Positions 45,634 through 54,643 are shown, counted from the stretch's first letter. The stretch: 55,560 nucleotides of DNA from Luteimonas huabeiensis HB2 (GCF_000559025.1 NZ_JAAN01000003.1:1-55560), one strand, 5' to 3'. Made by a program: numbers and translations. The notes: generated by a model from the letters alone, not told the origin.

Positions 45634-46149
45634 GTGCGCAACTACGACCTCGATTTCCTCAAGAAATTCTCGCTGGTGATCCTGTTCCTGATGGTGGTCA
45701 CCGGCGGGCTCATCGGCCTGGCCGCGTGGCTGCACCGCACGATCCCGGCCGATGTTCCGGACGCGGTCGTGCAGCAACGGATCGACCGCATCGCGCCGGC
45801 GGGCGAGGTCTACGCCGGCTCCACCGGCGCCGCGGCCCAGGCCGCCGCCGCGGCCGCGGCGGCCGCGCAGGCGGCTTCGCAGGTCGCCTACGGGGGCACC
45901 CTGGACGGCGGCGTGATCTACCAGAACCTCTGCGCGGGCTGCCACGCCAGCGGCGCCGGCGGCGCCCCAACGCTCGACCACGCGCACTGGGACAGCCGCA
46001 TCGCTCAGGGCGTGGAAACCCTGCACCGCCACGCCATCGAGGGCTTCACCGGTTCGACCGGCGTGATGCCCGCGCGCGGCGGCAACCCGGCGCTGACCGA
46101 CGAGCAGGTGATCGCCTCGGTCGACTGGATGCTCGAGAACCTCAAGTAG
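45634..46149 (+). CDS. Cytochrome c5-like membrane-anchored protein
   Basis: 171-aa electron carrier. An N-terminal membrane anchor (about 10-32) precedes an Ala-rich linker (about 66-82) and a c-type haem domain with CAGCH near residue 105. The axial Met is probably in GVMPARGGNP near 145. This is the cytochrome c5 (CycB) layout in the periplasm. The start is GTG 45634, with an AAGGGTGA ribosome site. A TATACT hexamer at 45584-45589 may be its -10 box. Confidence 0.88.
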   Translation: MRNYDLDFLKKFSLVILFLMVVTGGLIGLAAWLHRTIPADVPDAVVQQRIDRIAPAGEVYAGSTGAAAQAAAAAAAAAQAASQVAYGGTLDGGVIYQNLCAGCHASGAGGAPTLDHAHWDSRIAQGVETLHRHAIEGFTGSTGVMPARGGNPALTDEQVIASVDWMLENLK

Positions 46150-46166
46150 CCCGCGCGCCGGGCGAG

Positions 46167-46196
46167 CGACGCCGCCGCAAGGCGGCGTTCGCGTTT
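46167..46196 (+). terminator. Probable terminator after the cytochrome c5 gene
   Basis: CGCCGCC-GCAA-GGCGGCG stem-loop (7-bp stem, tetraloop) at 46170-46187, followed by TTCGCGTTT. The T-tract is poor but the position, 20 bp after the stop, fits. Confidence 0.5.
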
Positions 46197-46242
46197 CTGG
46201 CCCGCGCAACCCGCGACCCGCCCCCCAAGAGAGCCGCCCTGC

Positions 46243-47997
46243 ATGCCCCGCCGCCTGTCGAACCCGCTCCGCCTGGCCGCGCTGCTGGCGCTGGCGTTGT
46301 CCGGCTGCGGCGCGCCGCCGACGCAGCAGGCGGCGCCGGGGGACGGCCCGCTCCCGATCGGCCGGGTGCAGGGCGACGGCGCGCGCAGCCCGCTGGAGGG
46401 CCGCGAGGTGGAGATCGAGGGCACGGTCACCGGCCATTTCGCCCGCCACCTGGGCGGCTGGTTCGTGCAGGACCACGGCGACGGCGATCCCGCCACCTCC
46501 GACGGCCTGTTCGTGCTCGGCGGGCCGGCGGTCGAGGGCCTGCGCCAGGGCGCGCGGGTGCGGGTACGCGGGCGCGTGGTCGAGCACGGCGAGGACGAGG
46601 CAGGCACGACCCTGACCGCCCTGGTCCCGGGTACGGTGCAGGTCCTGGGCGCGGGCGAACCGCCGGCGCCGCTGGCGCTGCGCGAGCCGCCGGAGGACTG
46701 GGAGCCCTACGAAGGCATGCGCGTGCGCATCGAGGCGCCGCTGACCATCGGCGGCCACCACGAGCTGGCGCGGCGCGGCGTGCTGCTGGCGAGCTTCGGC
46801 GGCCGCCTGTACGCCCCGACCGAGATCGCCGCGCCCGGCGCCCCCGCACGCCGCGTCGCGCAGGACAACGCGCGCCGCGAACTGCTGCTCGACGACGCCC
46901 GCGCCGACACCCCGCGCGACATCTGGTACCTGCCCGACGAGGCCCAGGCGCCGCGCAGCGGCGGCACGCTGTCGGGCGTGGAAGGCATCGTCGACCAGCG
47001 CTGGGGCCGGGTGCGCCTGCAGCTCACCGCGCCCCCGCGCCTGCACGCCGCGCCCCGGCCCGAGCCGCCGCGCGTGGGCGGCGACGTGCGCGTGGCCGCG
47101 CTCAACCTGGAGAACCTGTTCAACGGCGACGGCCGCGGCGGCGGCTTCCCGACCGAGCGCGGCGCGCGCACGGCGGCCGAGTTCGAGGCCCAGCGCGACC
47201 GGCATGCCGCCACCATCGCCGCGCTCGATCCCGACATCGTGGCGTTGATGGAACTGGAAAACGACGGCGACGGCCCCGAGTCCGCGATCGCCGCGCTGAC
47301 CCGGGCGCTGCGCCGCGACGGCGGCGACTGGCGCCACGTGGCCGCCGGCAGCGGCGCTGGCGGCGATGCGATCCGCGTCGGCCTGGTCTACCGCGCCGAC
47401 CGCGTGCGGCCGCTGGGCGCGCCGGCCGCGCTGCGCGAGGCGCCCTTCGACGCCGGCAGCCGGCCGCCGCTGGCGCAGGCCTTCGTGCCGCGCGCCGGCG
47501 GCCCGGCGCTGGTCGTGGTCGCCAACCACTTCAAGTCCAAGGGCTGCCGCGACGCCGCCGGCGAGAACGCCGACCGCGGCGACGGCCAGGCCTGCTGGAA
47601 CGCGATGCGGGTCGAATCCGCGCGCCGGCTCGACGCCTGGCTGCGCACCGACCCGACCGGCGCCGGAAGCGCGCTCACGCTGATCGTCGGCGACCTGAAC
47701 GCCTATGCGCAGGAAGATCCGCTGCGCCTGCTGCGCGCGGCCGGCTGGCGCGACGCCTTCGCCGGCGCCGACGACGCGCCGCCCTACAGCTATGTCTACG
47801 AGGGCCGCGCCGGCCGCCTCGACCATGCGCTGCTGAGCCCCGCGCTGGCCGCGCGGCTGGCCGGCGCCGCGCACTGGCACGTCAATGCCGACGAACCCGC
47901 CTCCCTCGGCTACCGCCATGCCGACGGCCGCGGCCCCTGGCGCAGCTCCGACCACGACCCGCTGCTGCTGGGCTTCCACCTCGCACGGCCGCAGTAG
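46243..47997 (+). CDS. ExeM/NucH-type extracellular endonuclease lipoprotein
   Basis: 584-aa secreted nuclease. The signal peptide has a lipobox (LALSGC, Cys near residue 22). An OB-fold-like region (about 40-260) precedes an endonuclease/exonuclease/phosphatase domain (about 280-580) with its catalytic motifs: LNLENLF, LMELEND, NHFKSKG, VGDLNAY, LDHALLS and SSDHDPLL. Family members degrade extracellular DNA for nutrition or biofilm control. ATG 46243 follows the cytochrome gene by 93 bp. Confidence 0.9.
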   Translation: MPRRLSNPLRLAALLALALSGCGAPPTQQAAPGDGPLPIGRVQGDGARSPLEGREVEIEGTVTGHFARHLGGWFVQDHGDGDPATSDGLFVLGGPAVEGLRQGARVRVRGRVVEHGEDEAGTTLTALVPGTVQVLGAGEPPAPLALREPPEDWEPYEGMRVRIEAPLTIGGHHELARRGVLLASFGGRLYAPTEIAAPGAPARRVAQDNARRELLLDDARADTPRDIWYLPDEAQAPRSGGTLSGVEGIVDQRWGRVRLQLTAPPRLHAAPRPEPPRVGGDVRVAALNLENLFNGDGRGGGFPTERGARTAAEFEAQRDRHAATIAALDPDIVALMELENDGDGPESAIAALTRALRRDGGDWRHVAAGSGAGGDAIRVGLVYRADRVRPLGAPAALREAPFDAGSRPPLAQAFVPRAGGPALVVVANHFKSKGCRDAAGENADRGDGQACWNAMRVESARRLDAWLRTDPTGAGSALTLIVGDLNAYAQEDPLRLLRAAGWRDAFAGADDAPPYSYVYEGRAGRLDHALLSPALAARLAGAAHWHVNADEPASLGYRHADGRGPWRSSDHDPLLLGFHLARPQ

Positions 47998-48067
47998 GGC
48001 GCATCGACATTCCGGCCCGCAGCGCAGAAGCGGTCCTGCGCCCGCGAGCGGCAGCATGTCGTCCCTT

Positions 48068-48301
48068 CCCGCACGCGGGCCCATGCCGCTCCCTCTCCCG
48101 CAAGCGGGGCCATGTCGTCCCTTCTCCCGCAAGCGGGGTCGTGCCGTCCCTTCTCCCGCAAGCCGGATGAGGGCCGCTTTACACGCCTGCGGCGCACCCC
48201 CATCCGCCTTCGGCACCTTCCCCCGCTCGCGGGGGAAGGAAAAAACAGGATGCCCCCCGCTTGCGGGGGAAGGGAAAAACAAGATGGCCCCCGCTTGCGG
48301 G
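48068..48301. repeat. Seven copies of a CCCGC-xx-GCGGG palindrome
   Basis: Copies at 48068, 48097, 48126, 48155 (degenerate), 48222, 48256 and 48290. The centre is AA, AC, TC or TT. Outer arms extend to CTTCCCC/GGGGAAG in the copy at 48217-48238. They come in two groups with opposite flanks: CTCCCGCAAGCGGG with ATGTCGTCCCTT spacing, then CCCGCTTGCGGG with AAAAACA spacing. This is a REP-type array in the 411-bp gene-free gap (47998-48408) between the nuclease and hydrolase genes; nothing else was seen in that gap. Confidence 0.8.
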
Positions 48302-48408
48302 GCAAGGCAAAGACAGCCTGGCCTCCGCCATCGCGCGGCGTTCCCGCCGGCGGCGGCTTCGACGTGCGCCGCCACGGCGCCCGCACGCGCTGCCGGTATC
48401 ATCCACGC

Positions 48409-49086
48409 ATGGACCTGCCCCCCTTCCCCGACGATTCCGCGACGCTGACCCTGCCCGGCCCGGCGGGCCGGCTCGAAGTGGCGGTCGATCCGCCGGACGA
48501 GGACGCGCCGGCGCGGCCGTTGGTGGCGATCGTGTGTCACCCGCTGCCCACCGAGGGCGGCACCATGCACAACAAGGTGGTCACCATGACCGCGCGCGCG
48601 CTGCGCGAGGTCGGCGCCGCCACGGTGCGCTTCAATTTCCGCGGCACCGGCGAATCGGAAGGCGCATTCGACCACGGCGACGGCGAACTGGACGACCTGC
48701 GCGCAGTGGCCGCCTGGGTGCGCGCGCAGCGCCCCGGCGACGCGCTGTGGCTGGCCGGTTTCAGCTTCGGCGCCTACGTCAGCCTGCGCGCGGCGGCCGA
48801 GCTGCAGCCGGGCATGCTGATCTCCATCGCGCCCCCGGCCGGACGCTGGGACTTCGGCGCCATCGCCCTGCCGACCTGCCCGTGGCTGGTGATCCAGGGC
48901 GAGGCCGACGAGGTGGTGGACCCGCAGGCGGTCTACGACTGGCTGGACGCGGCCGAGGCCGAGGCCGAGCTGGTGCGCATGCCCGACACCGGCCACTTCT
49001 TCCACCGCAAGCTGATGGACCTGCGCGGCGCGATCAAGCACGGCGTGCGCGACCACCTGCCCGCGCCGCGCGCATCGGTCGGCTGA
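48409..49086 (+). CDS. Alpha/beta hydrolase
   Basis: 225-aa cytoplasmic hydrolase of unknown substrate. The nucleophile elbow is GFSFGAY (Ser near residue 121). The oxyanion region is CHPLPTEGGTMHNKV, followed by FNFRGTGESEG; the catalytic Asp and His are probably in GEADEVVD and DTGHFFHRK. This matches the small alpha/beta hydrolase group common in gammaproteobacteria. ATG 48409 is used because homology starts after it; the frame is open further upstream through the repeat array, which is not credible coding. Confidence 0.85.
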   Translation: MDLPPFPDDSATLTLPGPAGRLEVAVDPPDEDAPARPLVAIVCHPLPTEGGTMHNKVVTMTARALREVGAATVRFNFRGTGESEGAFDHGDGELDDLRAVAAWVRAQRPGDALWLAGFSFGAYVSLRAAAELQPGMLISIAPPAGRWDFGAIALPTCPWLVIQGEADEVVDPQAVYDWLDAAEAEAELVRMPDTGHFFHRKLMDLRGAIKHGVRDHLPAPRASVG

Positions 49087-49141
49087 TGCGGTCTCCCCAC
49101 GGCACGCGCGCGCCGGCGTCCGCCGGCGCCGGGACCGCGCG

Positions 49142-50554
49142 ATGAGCGCATCCGGCTCGCCCTCGCAGCGCTACGCCGCCGGCGTGGCGCGCGGCGACTG
49201 GCAGGACGATCCCGCGCAGCGCGCGGTGCTGCCGGAACTGGACCGCCTGCACGCCGCGCTCTCGCAGCCGCCGGCCCGGCGCGGCGCCCTGAAGCGGCTG
49301 TTCGGCCGAGGCGATGCGCCTGAAGCGATCGACGGCCTGTACCTGTGGGGCGGCGTGGGCCGCGGCAAGACCTTCCTGATCGACCTCTTCATCGACGCGC
49401 TGCCCCTGAAAGAACTCAAGGGCGAAGCCCTTTCCGGCGCCCCTCTCCCGGATACCGGGAGCGGGGGGGACCGTTCGCAGAGCGAACGGTGGGGCGAGGG
49501 CCTCTCGAATGCCGAAGCCCTTTCCGGCGTCCCTCTCCCGGATACCGGGAGAGGGGGGGACCGTTCGCAGAGCGAACGGTGGGGTGAGGGCCTCTCGAAT
49601 GCCGAAGCCCTTTCCGGCGTCCCTCTCCCGGACACCGGGAGAGGGGGGGACCGTTCGCAAGGCGAACGGTGGGGTGAGGGCGACGGATCAGCGCCCGCCC
49701 CGGCCGATCCGCGCCTGGGCGGCAAGCGCCGCACCCACTTCCACCGCTTCATGCGCGGCGTGCACGAACAGTTGCGCGGGCACGCCGGCGAACGCGACCC
49801 GATCGCCGCGGTCGTGCGCCAGTGGCGCGAGGCCGGGCTGCGGGTGCTGGCGCTGGACGAGTTCTTCGTCACCGACATCGGCGACGCGATGCTGCTGGCG
49901 CGCCTGCTCGAGCGCATGTTCGGCGAGGGCATCGTGCTGGTCACCACCTCCAACATCGCGCCGGACGGCCTGTACCGCGATGGCCTGCAGCGCGCGCGCT
50001 TCCTGCCCGCGATCGAACTGCTGAAGGCGCATTGCCGGGTGCTGGAAATGGCCAGCGACACCGACTACCGGCTGCGCGCGCTGACCCGCTCGCCGGTCTA
50101 CCGCACGCCGCTGGACGCGGGTGCCGCGGACTGGCTGGCCGAGCGCTGGCGCGCGCTGGGCGGCGGCGAGCGCCGCCGCGACGGCGGCATCGTCGTCGAC
50201 GGCCGCCGCATCGCGGTGCGCGCACGCGCCCCCGGCATGGCCTGGTTCGACTTCGACGCCCTGTGCGAAGGCCCGCGCGGCAGCGCCGACTACATCCAGA
50301 TCGCACGCGAGTTCCACACCGTGCTGGTGGGCGGGGTGCCGCAGTTCGACGACACCCGCAACGATGCCGCGCGCCGCTTCGTCACCCTCGTCGACGAGCT
50401 CTACGACCGCCACGTCAACCTGGTCTGCACCGCCGCCGCCGAACCGCCCGCGCTCTACGCCGGCGAGCGCCTGGCCGCCACCTTCGAACGCACCGCCTCG
50501 CGCCTGATCGAGATGCGCAGCGCCGAGTACCTGGCCCGCCCGCACCGCCCCTAA
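49142..50554 (+). CDS. zapE: ZapE (AFG1-like ATPase) with in-frame repeat insertion
   Basis: 470-aa AFG1/ZapE-family ATPase, a division-associated protein near the Z ring in E. coli. Walker A is GGVGRGKT (about 70-77) and Walker B is LALDEFF; VTDIGDAMLLARLLERMF and TTSNIAPDGLY are typical. Homologues are about 360-390 aa. This one is about 100 residues longer, because residues about 95-195, between DLFIDALP and THFHRFM, are encoded largely by three in-frame copies of a 90-bp repeat. All conserved motifs are intact on both sides, so the insertion probably forms a surface loop. Confidence 0.9.
   Translation: MSASGSPSQRYAAGVARGDWQDDPAQRAVLPELDRLHAALSQPPARRGALKRLFGRGDAPEAIDGLYLWGGVGRGKTFLIDLFIDALPLKELKGEALSGAPLPDTGSGGDRSQSERWGEGLSNAEALSGVPLPDTGRGGDRSQSERWGEGLSNAEALSGVPLPDTGRGGDRSQGERWGEGDGSAPAPADPRLGGKRRTHFHRFMRGVHEQLRGHAGERDPIAAVVRQWREAGLRVLALDEFFVTDIGDAMLLARLLERMFGEGIVLVTTSNIAPDGLYRDGLQRARFLPAIELLKAHCRVLEMASDTDYRLRALTRSPVYRTPLDAGAADWLAERWRALGGGERRRDGGIVVDGRRIAVRARAPGMAWFDFDALCEGPRGSADYIQIAREFHTVLVGGVPQFDDTRNDAARRFVTLVDELYDRHVNLVCTAAAEPPALYAGERLAATFERTASRLIEMRSAEYLARPHRP
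49424..49680 (+). repeat. Three tandem 90-bp repeats inside zapE
   Basis: Units start at 49424, 49514 and 49604 (period exactly 90 bp, 30 codons); the third is cut short near 49680. Each encodes EALSGVPLPDTGRGG-DRSQSERWGEG and holds two palindromes: CTCCCGGATACCGGGAG and CCGTTCGCAGAGCGAACGG. The unit is nearly identical between copies. The first palindrome has the same layout as the array at 48068-48301. Confidence 0.92.
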
Positions 50555-50621
50555 CTGCGATGCACGGCTCGCGGGATCCGAGACCTGGCGACAGGAACGC
50601 GACGGCCGGCGCGATGGGCGG

Positions 50622-50651
50622 TTGACGCCGGCACGCGCGACTGGGTAAGCC
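50622..50651 (+). promoter_or_regulatory. Possible sigma-70 promoter of the GH16 gene
   Basis: TTGACG (50622-50627), an 18-bp spacer, then TAAGCC (50646-50651), about 39 bp upstream of the GH16 ATG. The -10 match is weak. Confidence 0.3.
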
Positions 50652-50689
50652 TGCGCTGGCGCAAGGCGCGCGCAACCGGGAGAGGACGG

Positions 50690-51538
50690 ATGTCGAGGCG
50701 ACCCGCGGTCTGGATGACGGCAGCGTTCGCGATGGTCGTGGGCGGCACGGCGCACGCGCAGACGCGCATCTTCCGCGACGATTTCAACGGCAGCGCCGGT
50801 TCCAGCCCCACCCAGTGGGTGGTCGAGACCCACTGGCAGGGCCGCGGGAAGTTCGGCCAGCCCGGCTGGGTGACCGGTTCGGGCGCGATGGACGTCTCGG
50901 TCGGCCGCTACAACCCCGAGTCGCCGGGCGCGCTGCGACAGACCTCGCTGCGCACGGTGCAGTCCTTCCAGCCTTCGCCGGGCCGTGTGCTCGACTTCCG
51001 GATCCGGGCGCGGGTGTGGGGCCAGGACCAGCGCGGCATCGTCACCGCGTTCTTCCTCTACAGCCAGGGCCAGCGCAACGGCGCCTTCCGCTCCGACGAG
51101 GCGGACATCGAGTGGCTGACCAACGCCGCCGCGAACCGGAGCGACGACAGCATCCTGATCTCCACCTGGCACGACTGGAACCGCGACGACCCGCACTACG
51201 GCGTGGACCAGCATCCGCAGTTCGGCACCCAGCTCTCGCGGCTGGAGCCGGTCGGCTTCGACATCGGCGGCTGGCAGACCTACACGATCCGCTGGGGCCA
51301 CGGGGTGCTGGAGTTCTTCGCCGACCAGCCCAACGGCCAGTGGCGCTACATCGGCGGCTACTACGGCGGCCAGGTGCCCACCCACCCCATGCATCTGTTC
51401 GTCAACGCCTGGGCGCCGGACAGCAGCTGGCCGCAGGCCTTCGATGCCAGCCTGCAGCCCACGGCGGACCCCGCCCAGCAGGCCTGGCATGGCATGAGCG
51501 TGGACTGGATCGAGGTGGTGGACCGGGCCGCGCCGTGA
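50690..51538 (+). CDS. Secreted GH16-family glucanase
   Basis: 282-aa exported enzyme. Signal peptide cleavage is likely after GTAHAQ (about 23). The GH16 active site reads DEADIEWL, an ExDxE arrangement without the beta-bulge, as in lichenases and related endo-glucanases. Aromatic sugar-binding residues surround it (STWHDWN, WQTYTIRWGHGVLEFFADQ). It probably cleaves mixed-linkage or beta-1,3-glucans. The ATG follows a GGGAGAGGACGG ribosome site. It faces the GH64 gene tail to tail, 69 bp apart. Confidence 0.85.
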   Translation: MSRRPAVWMTAAFAMVVGGTAHAQTRIFRDDFNGSAGSSPTQWVVETHWQGRGKFGQPGWVTGSGAMDVSVGRYNPESPGALRQTSLRTVQSFQPSPGRVLDFRIRARVWGQDQRGIVTAFFLYSQGQRNGAFRSDEADIEWLTNAAANRSDDSILISTWHDWNRDDPHYGVDQHPQFGTQLSRLEPVGFDIGGWQTYTIRWGHGVLEFFADQPNGQWRYIGGYYGGQVPTHPMHLFVNAWAPDSSWPQAFDASLQPTADPAQQAWHGMSVDWIEVVDRAAP

Positions 51539-51607
51539 GCCGGCCGCGCATGCCCCCCGGGCGTGCCCGCGATCACCGCCGCGACCGCGGGCGCTCGCCG
51601 CGTCGCG

Positions 51608-52843
51608 TCACCAACCGATGGTGAAGGTCACCCGGGTCGGCGACGGGGTGTGCAGCGACGGGCTGTGGCCGCCCACGTCGTCGTAGGAGAACCCGTAGGC
51701 CAGGCCGCGGTGGGCGATGTCGCTGCCGTGCCAGAACTGGGCGTAGCGGTTGGCGAGCTCGCCCGCCGGGTAGTGGAACGCGGCGTCGTACCACTGCGAC
51801 GGCCGCTCGATCACGTGCCGGTTCAGCGCCGCGGCCACCTGCGCCTGGATCTGCAACTGGGTGCCGATGTCCTGCGGCGCGGCGTTGGCGGGATCGTTGA
51901 GCAGGCCATCGCCGCGAAAGACCATCTGCGTATCCGGCTTGCCGTTGATGAAGAACGTGCCATTCTGGTGTCCGCCGGTGAAGCGGAAGGTATCGCCCTG
52001 CACGCGGCCGCTGAAGGTGCCCAGCCCCTGCAGCGAGAACACCAGGTCCTCGTGGCTGTAGCGTTCCCACACATGGTCGATGTAGGGCTGCAGGTAGGCC
52101 GCGTGCGCGCGCCCGTGGCCGAAGCCGCCGTGCGCCGGGGCCACGATCCGGTACGGCGCGTAGGGCGGTTGCGCCAGGTGCGCGAACTCCGCCGGCACCC
52201 GCTGCACGAAGCGCGCGAACACCTCGTCGCGCGTCAGCGTGTCCACCCGCTCGCCCACGGTCTCGTCGTAGCCGCCGAGCCCCTGCACCCGCAACTGCAG
52301 CGGGAAGCCGAACTGGTCCACCCGCGAGGTGTTGACGAAGATCCCGCGGTCCGGGCGGTCGATCGGCACGATCGCCATCTCGCCGAAGTCGAAGATCACG
52401 TCGAGGTTGGGGTCGGTGGGGTTCTGGATGTCGGCGCCGGCGTAGCCGAGGTTGCCGGCGGCATCGATCAGCACCTTGATGTACATCGGCCCGCCCACCG
52501 ACAGCATGATCCGTGCCGAATCGAGCGGCGCGATGCTCACCTCCGGCACGTCCGACAGGCGGTGGAAGTAGTTGGCGTAGCCCTCGCCGTTGCGGACCAG
52601 CGCACCGTTGTCGGCCACCGACATCGGCACCTGGCGGCCCTGCGCGTCGATCCAGACGAAGTGGCCGTCGGCCCAGCGGCGGCCGATGATCGCCCAGTGG
52701 ATCTGCTGATCGGTCCAGCGCCCGCGCGTCTGGTTGACCACCTCGAACACGGTCCGTTCGTTCCAGTCCTGCGCCACGGCCATGGCGGACGGCCCCAGCG
52801 CGAGTGAGACCAGGACGGCCAACAAGGCGAACATGCGTTTCAT
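51608..52843 (-). CDS. GH64-like beta-1,3-glucanase
   Basis: 411-aa secreted protein with a signal peptide (cleavage near AMAVAQ, about 25). Segments typical of GH64 (laminaripentaose-producing beta-1,3-glucanase) are GGPMYIKVLIDAAGNLGYA, NPTDPNLDVIFDFGE, NTSRVDQFGFPLQLRV and YLQPYIDHVWERY. Family knowledge: these enzymes attack fungal and oomycete cell walls. The start at 52843 has a GGGAGG ribosome site. Together with the convergent GH16 gene it fits an antifungal or predatory lifestyle. Confidence 0.85.
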   Translation of the reverse strand: MKRMFALLAVLVSLALGPSAMAVAQDWNERTVFEVVNQTRGRWTDQQIHWAIIGRRWADGHFVWIDAQGRQVPMSVADNGALVRNGEGYANYFHRLSDVPEVSIAPLDSARIMLSVGGPMYIKVLIDAAGNLGYAGADIQNPTDPNLDVIFDFGEMAIVPIDRPDRGIFVNTSRVDQFGFPLQLRVQGLGGYDETVGERVDTLTRDEVFARFVQRVPAEFAHLAQPPYAPYRIVAPAHGGFGHGRAHAAYLQPYIDHVWERYSHEDLVFSLQGLGTFSGRVQGDTFRFTGGHQNGTFFINGKPDTQMVFRGDGLLNDPANAAPQDIGTQLQIQAQVAAALNRHVIERPSQWYDAAFHYPAGELANRYAQFWHGSDIAHRGLAYGFSYDDVGGHSPSLHTPSPTRVTFTIGW

Positions 52844-53095
52844 CGCGACTTCCCTCCCTGCACTTCATGCGCATCGTTGTGGCGCCTTGCCGGCTCGCCC
52901 ATGCGTCCGGCAAGGCGACCCGCGGGTGGCGGGCACGCCCGACCCTAAGCCGTCCTGCGCCGGCAGTCCGTTAACCCGATGCCGGTTTTCGCCCGCGGCA
53001 CGCACCGCGTTCCGTGCCGCGGCGGAGCGCGAGCGCGCTCGACGTGCCCACGGCGGCATACAATCGCGTGTTTGGATTCCTGCATGGGGACGGGC

Positions 53096-54613
53096 ATGGC
53101 GAACTCGACGCGGATCGCGCATCCGGGACTGGCGGCAAAGCGGACCGACGCCGCACGCGCCGCGGAATGGATCGAGCCGGGCATGGCAGTCGGGATGAGC
53201 GGCTTCACCGGCGCCGGCTATCCCAAGGCGGTGCCGCAGGCGCTGGCTGCGCGCATCGAGGCCGCGCGCGCGCGAGGCGATGCCTTCGCGCTGCGCGTGC
53301 TGACCGGCGCCTCCACCGCACCCGAGCTCGACGGCGCGCTGGCGCGCGCCGGCGGCATCGACTTCCGCCTGCCGTACCAGTCCGATCCCGAGCTGCGCGC
53401 GCGCATCAACCGCGGCGAGATCGAATACATGGACATCCACCTGGGCCACGTCGCGCAGTACGCGTGGTTCGGGTTCCTGGGCAAGATCGACGTGGCGGTG
53501 ATCGAGGCGACCGCCATCCTGCCCGACGGCCGCCTGGTGCCGTCCACCTCGGTGGGCAACAACAAGACCTGGCTCGACCTGGCCGACAAGGTGATCGTGG
53601 AGGTCAACCACCGCCAGCCGATCGGCCTGGACGGCATGCACGACATCTACTACGGCACCGCGCTGCCGCCGGCGCGCAAGCCGATCCCCCTGCTGCACCC
53701 GGGCGACCGCATCGGCGAACCCTACCTGCGGGTGGACCCGGACAAGATCGTGGCGGTGGTCGAGACCGACGCCCCCGACCGTCTTGGCGCGTTCGCGCCG
53801 CCCGACGCCACCTCGCGCCGCATCGCCGGCCATCTGGTGGAGTTCTTCCGCCACGAGATCCGCGCCGGGCGCCTGGGCGGCTCGCTGCTGCCGCTGCAGT
53901 CGGGCGTGGGCAACATCGCCAACGCGGTGCTGACCGGGCTGCGCGAAGGCGGTTTCTCCGGGCTGACCGCCTACACCGAGGTGATCCAGGACGGCATGCT
54001 CGAGCTGATCGAGCACGGCACGATCGAGGTCGCCTCGTCGACCGCGCTGTCGCTGAGCCCGGAGGCGGTGGCGCGCTTCGTCGAGCGCATCGAGCTGTTT
54101 CGCGAGCGGATCGTGCTGCGCCCGCAGGAGATCTCCAACCACGCCGAGCTGGTGCGGCGGCTGGGCTGCATCGCCATCAACGGCATGGTCGAGGCCGACC
54201 TGTACGGCAACGTCAACTCCACCCACGTCGCCGGCTCCACCATCATCAACGGCATCGGCGGCTCGGGCGACTTCGCCCGCAACGGCTTCCTGTCCTGCTT
54301 CGTGACCCCCAGTACCGCCAAGGGCGGCGCGATCTCGGCGATCGTGCCGATGGTCAGCCACGTCGACCACAACGAGCACGACGTCGATGTGGTGGTGACC
54401 GAGCAGGGCCTGTCCGACCTGCGCGGGCTCTCGCCCAAGCAGCGCGCACGCTCGATCATCGCCCACTGCGCGCACCCGGACTATCGCGACGCGCTGCAGG
54501 ACTACTTCGACCGCGCGCTGGCCTCCGGCGGCGGCCGCCATACCCCGCACCTGCTGGCCGAGGCGCTGTCCTGGCACCAGCGTTATCTGGAAACCGGCTC
54601 GATGCGCGCGTGA
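53096..54613 (+). CDS. Acetyl-CoA hydrolase/transferase (succinate CoA-transferase type)
   Basis: 505-aa cytoplasmic class I CoA-transferase. Conserved segments are GMSGFTGAGYPKAVPQALA near the start, STSVGNNKTWLDLADKV, LPLQSGVGNIANAVL, the catalytic-glutamate region YTEVIQDGMLELIE, and GSGDFARNGFLS. The likely reaction moves CoA between acetyl-CoA and succinate or acetate. ATG 53096 is preferred to 53084, because GGGGA precedes it. The 252-bp divergent gap with the GH64 gene holds no other gene. Confidence 0.92.
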   Translation: MANSTRIAHPGLAAKRTDAARAAEWIEPGMAVGMSGFTGAGYPKAVPQALAARIEAARARGDAFALRVLTGASTAPELDGALARAGGIDFRLPYQSDPELRARINRGEIEYMDIHLGHVAQYAWFGFLGKIDVAVIEATAILPDGRLVPSTSVGNNKTWLDLADKVIVEVNHRQPIGLDGMHDIYYGTALPPARKPIPLLHPGDRIGEPYLRVDPDKIVAVVETDAPDRLGAFAPPDATSRRIAGHLVEFFRHEIRAGRLGGSLLPLQSGVGNIANAVLTGLREGGFSGLTAYTEVIQDGMLELIEHGTIEVASSTALSLSPEAVARFVERIELFRERIVLRPQEISNHAELVRRLGCIAINGMVEADLYGNVNSTHVAGSTIINGIGGSGDFARNGFLSCFVTPSTAKGGAISAIVPMVSHVDHNEHDVDVVVTEQGLSDLRGLSPKQRARSIIAHCAHPDYRDALQDYFDRALASGGGRHTPHLLAEALSWHQRYLETGSMRA

Positions 54614-54643
54614 GCGCGCGGCCACGGCGGTGAAGCCGCGCGC
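54614..54643. terminator. Bidirectional terminator-like hairpin between convergent genes
   Basis: GCGCGCGGC (54614-54622) pairs perfectly with GCCGCGCGC (54635-54643) across a 12-nt loop. It sits between the stop of the CoA-transferase (54613) and the likely stop of the lipase (54662). No T-tract. Confidence 0.45.

Noticed and set aside
45589..49056. Minus-strand open frame of 1155 codons
   Set aside because: It crosses the cytochrome, nuclease and hydrolase genes and the repeat array on the opposite strand; those have recognised motifs and this does not.
49424..49680. CRISPR-like appearance of the 90-bp repeats
   Set aside because: Units are contiguous without variable spacers, only three copies are present, and they are translated in frame within zapE.
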